From positions 1-7,690 of the forward strand of contig CAJXHW010000082.1 of the NCBI GenBank assembly GCA_913054565.1: a stretch of DNA of 7,690 nt, in the 5' to 3' direction. The notes under the pieces were generated by a model. It saw only the letters and a program-made list of their open reading frames with translations, made no database searches and was not told the DNA's origin. This DNA is from an uncultured Kordia sp. GTDB taxonomy: Bacteria; Bacteroidota; Bacteroidia; Flavobacteriales; Flavobacteriaceae. Below, piece by piece: positions 5,937 to 7,690 of this stretch (the stretch's first letter is position 1; the number at the start of each line of letters is the position of its first letter). The translations under genes and the position numbers were made by a program.

Positions 5937-7690
5937 CTAACTATTGTTTGAAATGTCTTTACGGAGTTTTCGATACATTTTTTGGGCTTCAATAAAATGA
6001 ATGCTATCAGCATGATTAAAAAGTAAGGTTTCAAAATACTCTGATGCTTTTGTGTTATTATTGAGCTGTTTTAAATTAAGTATTGCTAATTTAAATAAGG
6101 CGTCATCAACAAAAATACTTTCTTTAAGGGTGTTTACAATACGTTCATAATTGCGTATTGCTTTTGTGTATTCATGTTGTTGCTCATAAAGTTTTCCTTG
6201 CAAAAACAAGACATCATCAATAATTTTATTGACAGGGTGGTGGTTAAGAATATCAGTTAATATTGTTATTGCCTCAATTTTTTTGTTTTGAAAAGCTAGT
6301 AAGTCTGCTTTTGCGTATTTTTTAAGTGCCACATGAAGAGTATCTTCATTTATATGATCGTTTATAAGAAGATGTAGATCTAAAGCGTCGTTAGCAATTA
6401 GTTGTGAAGTAGATGTTTTTAAAACTTTTAATTGTTGTAAAGCCCAATCAAAATCACCTTTATAATAACTGGTTTTGGCCACTTTAAAGCGTGCTTCTTG
6501 AGATAATACATTGTTTTTTATTTGCCGTTGAATTTTAGAGTAGTTTATTAAGGCTTGATTAAATTTTCCGTCAGCTACATAAACATCGGCCATTTTCATT
6601 TGATATTTAGCTCTTTCAAAACGTGATAGAGTTTGTGATTGGTGTTTTTTTAAAAATGCACTTGCTGTTGGAATATCGTGTACTTTAAATGCTAAAAAAT
6701 CAACATAAGCTAACTGTAATCCAATAGTTTTTCTGTTAACGCCAAAACTATCTAATGCTTTTTTATAACTGTCAGAAATTGAGTTGTATTTGTTTTTCGA
6801 GCTTGTTTGCTGCTCCATGTCCAGTAAAAAAGAAACTACACTTATACGTGTGTTAACTTCTAGTGGTTGTGTTTTTATAAATTCAAAAATATTTTTTGCA
6901 GCATCTAATTCATTTTGTTGTTGTGCAAGTATACCAAGCTCAAAGATTCTTTTTAGGGTTTCGTTTTCCCTTTTAAAAATTGCTTTTTCTTGAATAAAGG
7001 CTTTGTTAAATTCTTTTTGTTGCACAAATAACCAGCTTAATTGTTCGTTCCAAAATGTATCTGGTGTGCTTTGTAGGTTTTTTAACAAAGCTCTTTTTAA
7101 TAAAATGTTATTATTGTTTTTAGGGTCATCAGTTAAAAACTTAGCCATTAAATTTTGAACAGTGTTTGTCAGTGTTCTGTTTTTTTTAATCAGTTTTAAG
7201 TAACTATTAAACATTTTTTCAATGCTATTTTGTTGACCGTAAATATTAGCTAGTTGAAAATCGAAATTCAAATTTTCATTTTTAGCCATTGCATTACTAT
7301 AGGTAGTTTCTGCTTCAGATAACAAGTTGTACTTTTCAAAAGTTTGCCCAATTGCTCTGGCGTGATTAGGAATGTTGCTAACAATAGCTATGGCTTTATG
7401 ATAAGCTTTTATTGAGTTTATACTGTCATTTTGTAAGGTGTAGTTATAGCCTAATTCTACATACAATTCTGGGGGGCTATTTTTGCTGTTGATTTTTTTT
7501 AGCAGTTCTGTTTTGGCTAACTGAAATTCTTCAAGCTCTTGATGGCACTTTATTTTTTTTATAAACAGGTCTGTTCTATATGGTTGTTTATTTAATATTT
7601 TGTTGTATTCAATTAAGGCCTTGTTGTACTGTCCTTCATTAAAAAACGCCTCAGCAAGTGTGGTGTTTTGCCCAAAAGATAAAACGCTAA
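5937..7690 (-). CDS. Exported tetratricopeptide-repeat protein (N-terminal residues beyond window)
   Basis: The open frame continues without a stop from the TAG at 5937 to the right edge, giving 583 visible residues (first complete codon at 7688-7686). The visible start SVLSFGQNTTLAEA looks like the end of a signal peptide (cleavage near Q7), so only about 10-15 residues are probably missing and the mature protein is likely periplasmic or envelope-associated. TPR-like helix pairs are clear near the start (about 9-42, EGQYNKALIEYNKIL; about 74-101, YTLQNDSINSIKAYHKAI) and at the end (about 491-523, EQQHEYTKAIRNYERIV; about 527-562). The middle is helical with degenerate repeats. TPR arrays are protein-binding scaffolds; the partner is unknown. 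An in-frame TTG at 7466 is internal and not the start. The gene ends 58 bases before the DUF4286 gene in the same orientation. Confidence 0.9.
   Translation of the reverse strand, partial: SVLSFGQNTTLAEAFFNEGQYNKALIEYNKILNKQPYRTDLFIKKIKCHQELEEFQLAKTELLKKINSKNSPPELYVELGYNYTLQNDSINSIKAYHKAIAIVSNIPNHARAIGQTFEKYNLLSEAETTYSNAMAKNENLNFDFQLANIYGQQNSIEKMFNSYLKLIKKNRTLTNTVQNLMAKFLTDDPKNNNNILLKRALLKNLQSTPDTFWNEQLSWLFVQQKEFNKAFIQEKAIFKRENETLKRIFELGILAQQQNELDAAKNIFEFIKTQPLEVNTRISVVSFLLDMEQQTSSKNKYNSISDSYKKALDSFGVNRKTIGLQLAYVDFLAFKVHDIPTASAFLKKHQSQTLSRFERAKYQMKMADVYVADGKFNQALINYSKIQRQIKNNVLSQEARFKVAKTSYYKGDFDWALQQLKVLKTSTSQLIANDALDLHLLINDHINEDTLHVALKKYAKADLLAFQNKKIEAITILTDILNHHPVNKIIDDVLFLQGKLYEQQHEYTKAIRNYERIVNTLKESIFVDDALFKLAILNLKQLNNNTKASEYFETLLFNHADSIHFIEAQKMYRKLRKDISNNS

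Noticed and set aside
6784..6993. Plus-strand open frame of 69 codons with hydrophobic and Cys-rich stretches
   Set aside because: It is antisense to the TPR gene, whose frame is continuous through this stretch.
7464..7466. TTG as the start of the TPR protein
   Set aside because: The frame stays open for 74 more codons upstream to the window edge, and those codons encode a clear TPR and a signal-peptide end.
7471..7560. Possible frameshift at a six-base C run (minus strand) and nearby eight-base A runs in the TPR gene
   Set aside because: The reading frame and TPR-like sequence are continuous on both sides, so there is no sign of a broken gene.
1..7690. CRISPR arrays, tRNA or rRNA genes, insertion sequences, prophage or defence genes
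   Set aside because: No spaced direct-repeat array, cloverleaf, transposase or terminal inverted repeats were seen on either strand; nearly all of the window is accounted for by eight ordinary genes.

Overview
The window comes from an AT-rich member of the Bacteroidota, most likely family Flavobacteriaceae. The evidence is a three-gene ECF sigma / FecR / TonB-dependent receptor cassette, a DUF4286 protein, flavobacterial-type promoter elements (TTG plus TAnnTTTG) and no Shine-Dalgarno sequences before the starts. All eight genes lie on the minus strand, so transcription reads from high to low coordinates.

Right half (7690 to 2993), probable housekeeping operon: a secreted TPR-repeat protein that runs off the right edge, then a DUF4286 protein, a small two-helix membrane protein that overlaps it by 8 bases, rsmA (16S rRNA dimethyladenosine transferase) starting directly after the preceding stop codon, and mgtE (Mg2+ channel) 35 bases later. 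These genes link ribosome maturation and Mg2+ homeostasis with three proteins of unknown role.

Middle (2784 to 2992), 209 bases without a gene: it holds a likely housekeeping promoter for the sigma gene and a G-U-rich hairpin with a T-tract just past mgtE. It also holds a plus-strand copy of a 10-base element (GGTAGGGTAT) that recurs between the sigma and fecR genes, and three consecutive inverted repeats. Together these suggest a small plus-strand transcript controlled by the ECF sigma factor. This is the least expected signal in the window and remains a hypothesis.

Left half (2783 to 1), cell-surface signalling cassette: ECF sigma factor, FecR-type anti-sigma factor with an inner-membrane helix and a periplasmic STN-like C-terminus, and the N-terminal 426 residues of an outer-membrane TonB-dependent transducer (signal peptide, STN, carboxypeptidase-regulatory-like domain, plug, start of barrel). 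By analogy with FecA/FecR/FecI, substrate binding at the receptor would be relayed through its STN domain to FecR, which would release the sigma factor to transcribe fecR and the receptor gene from an internal promoter. The ligand cannot be read from this sequence.
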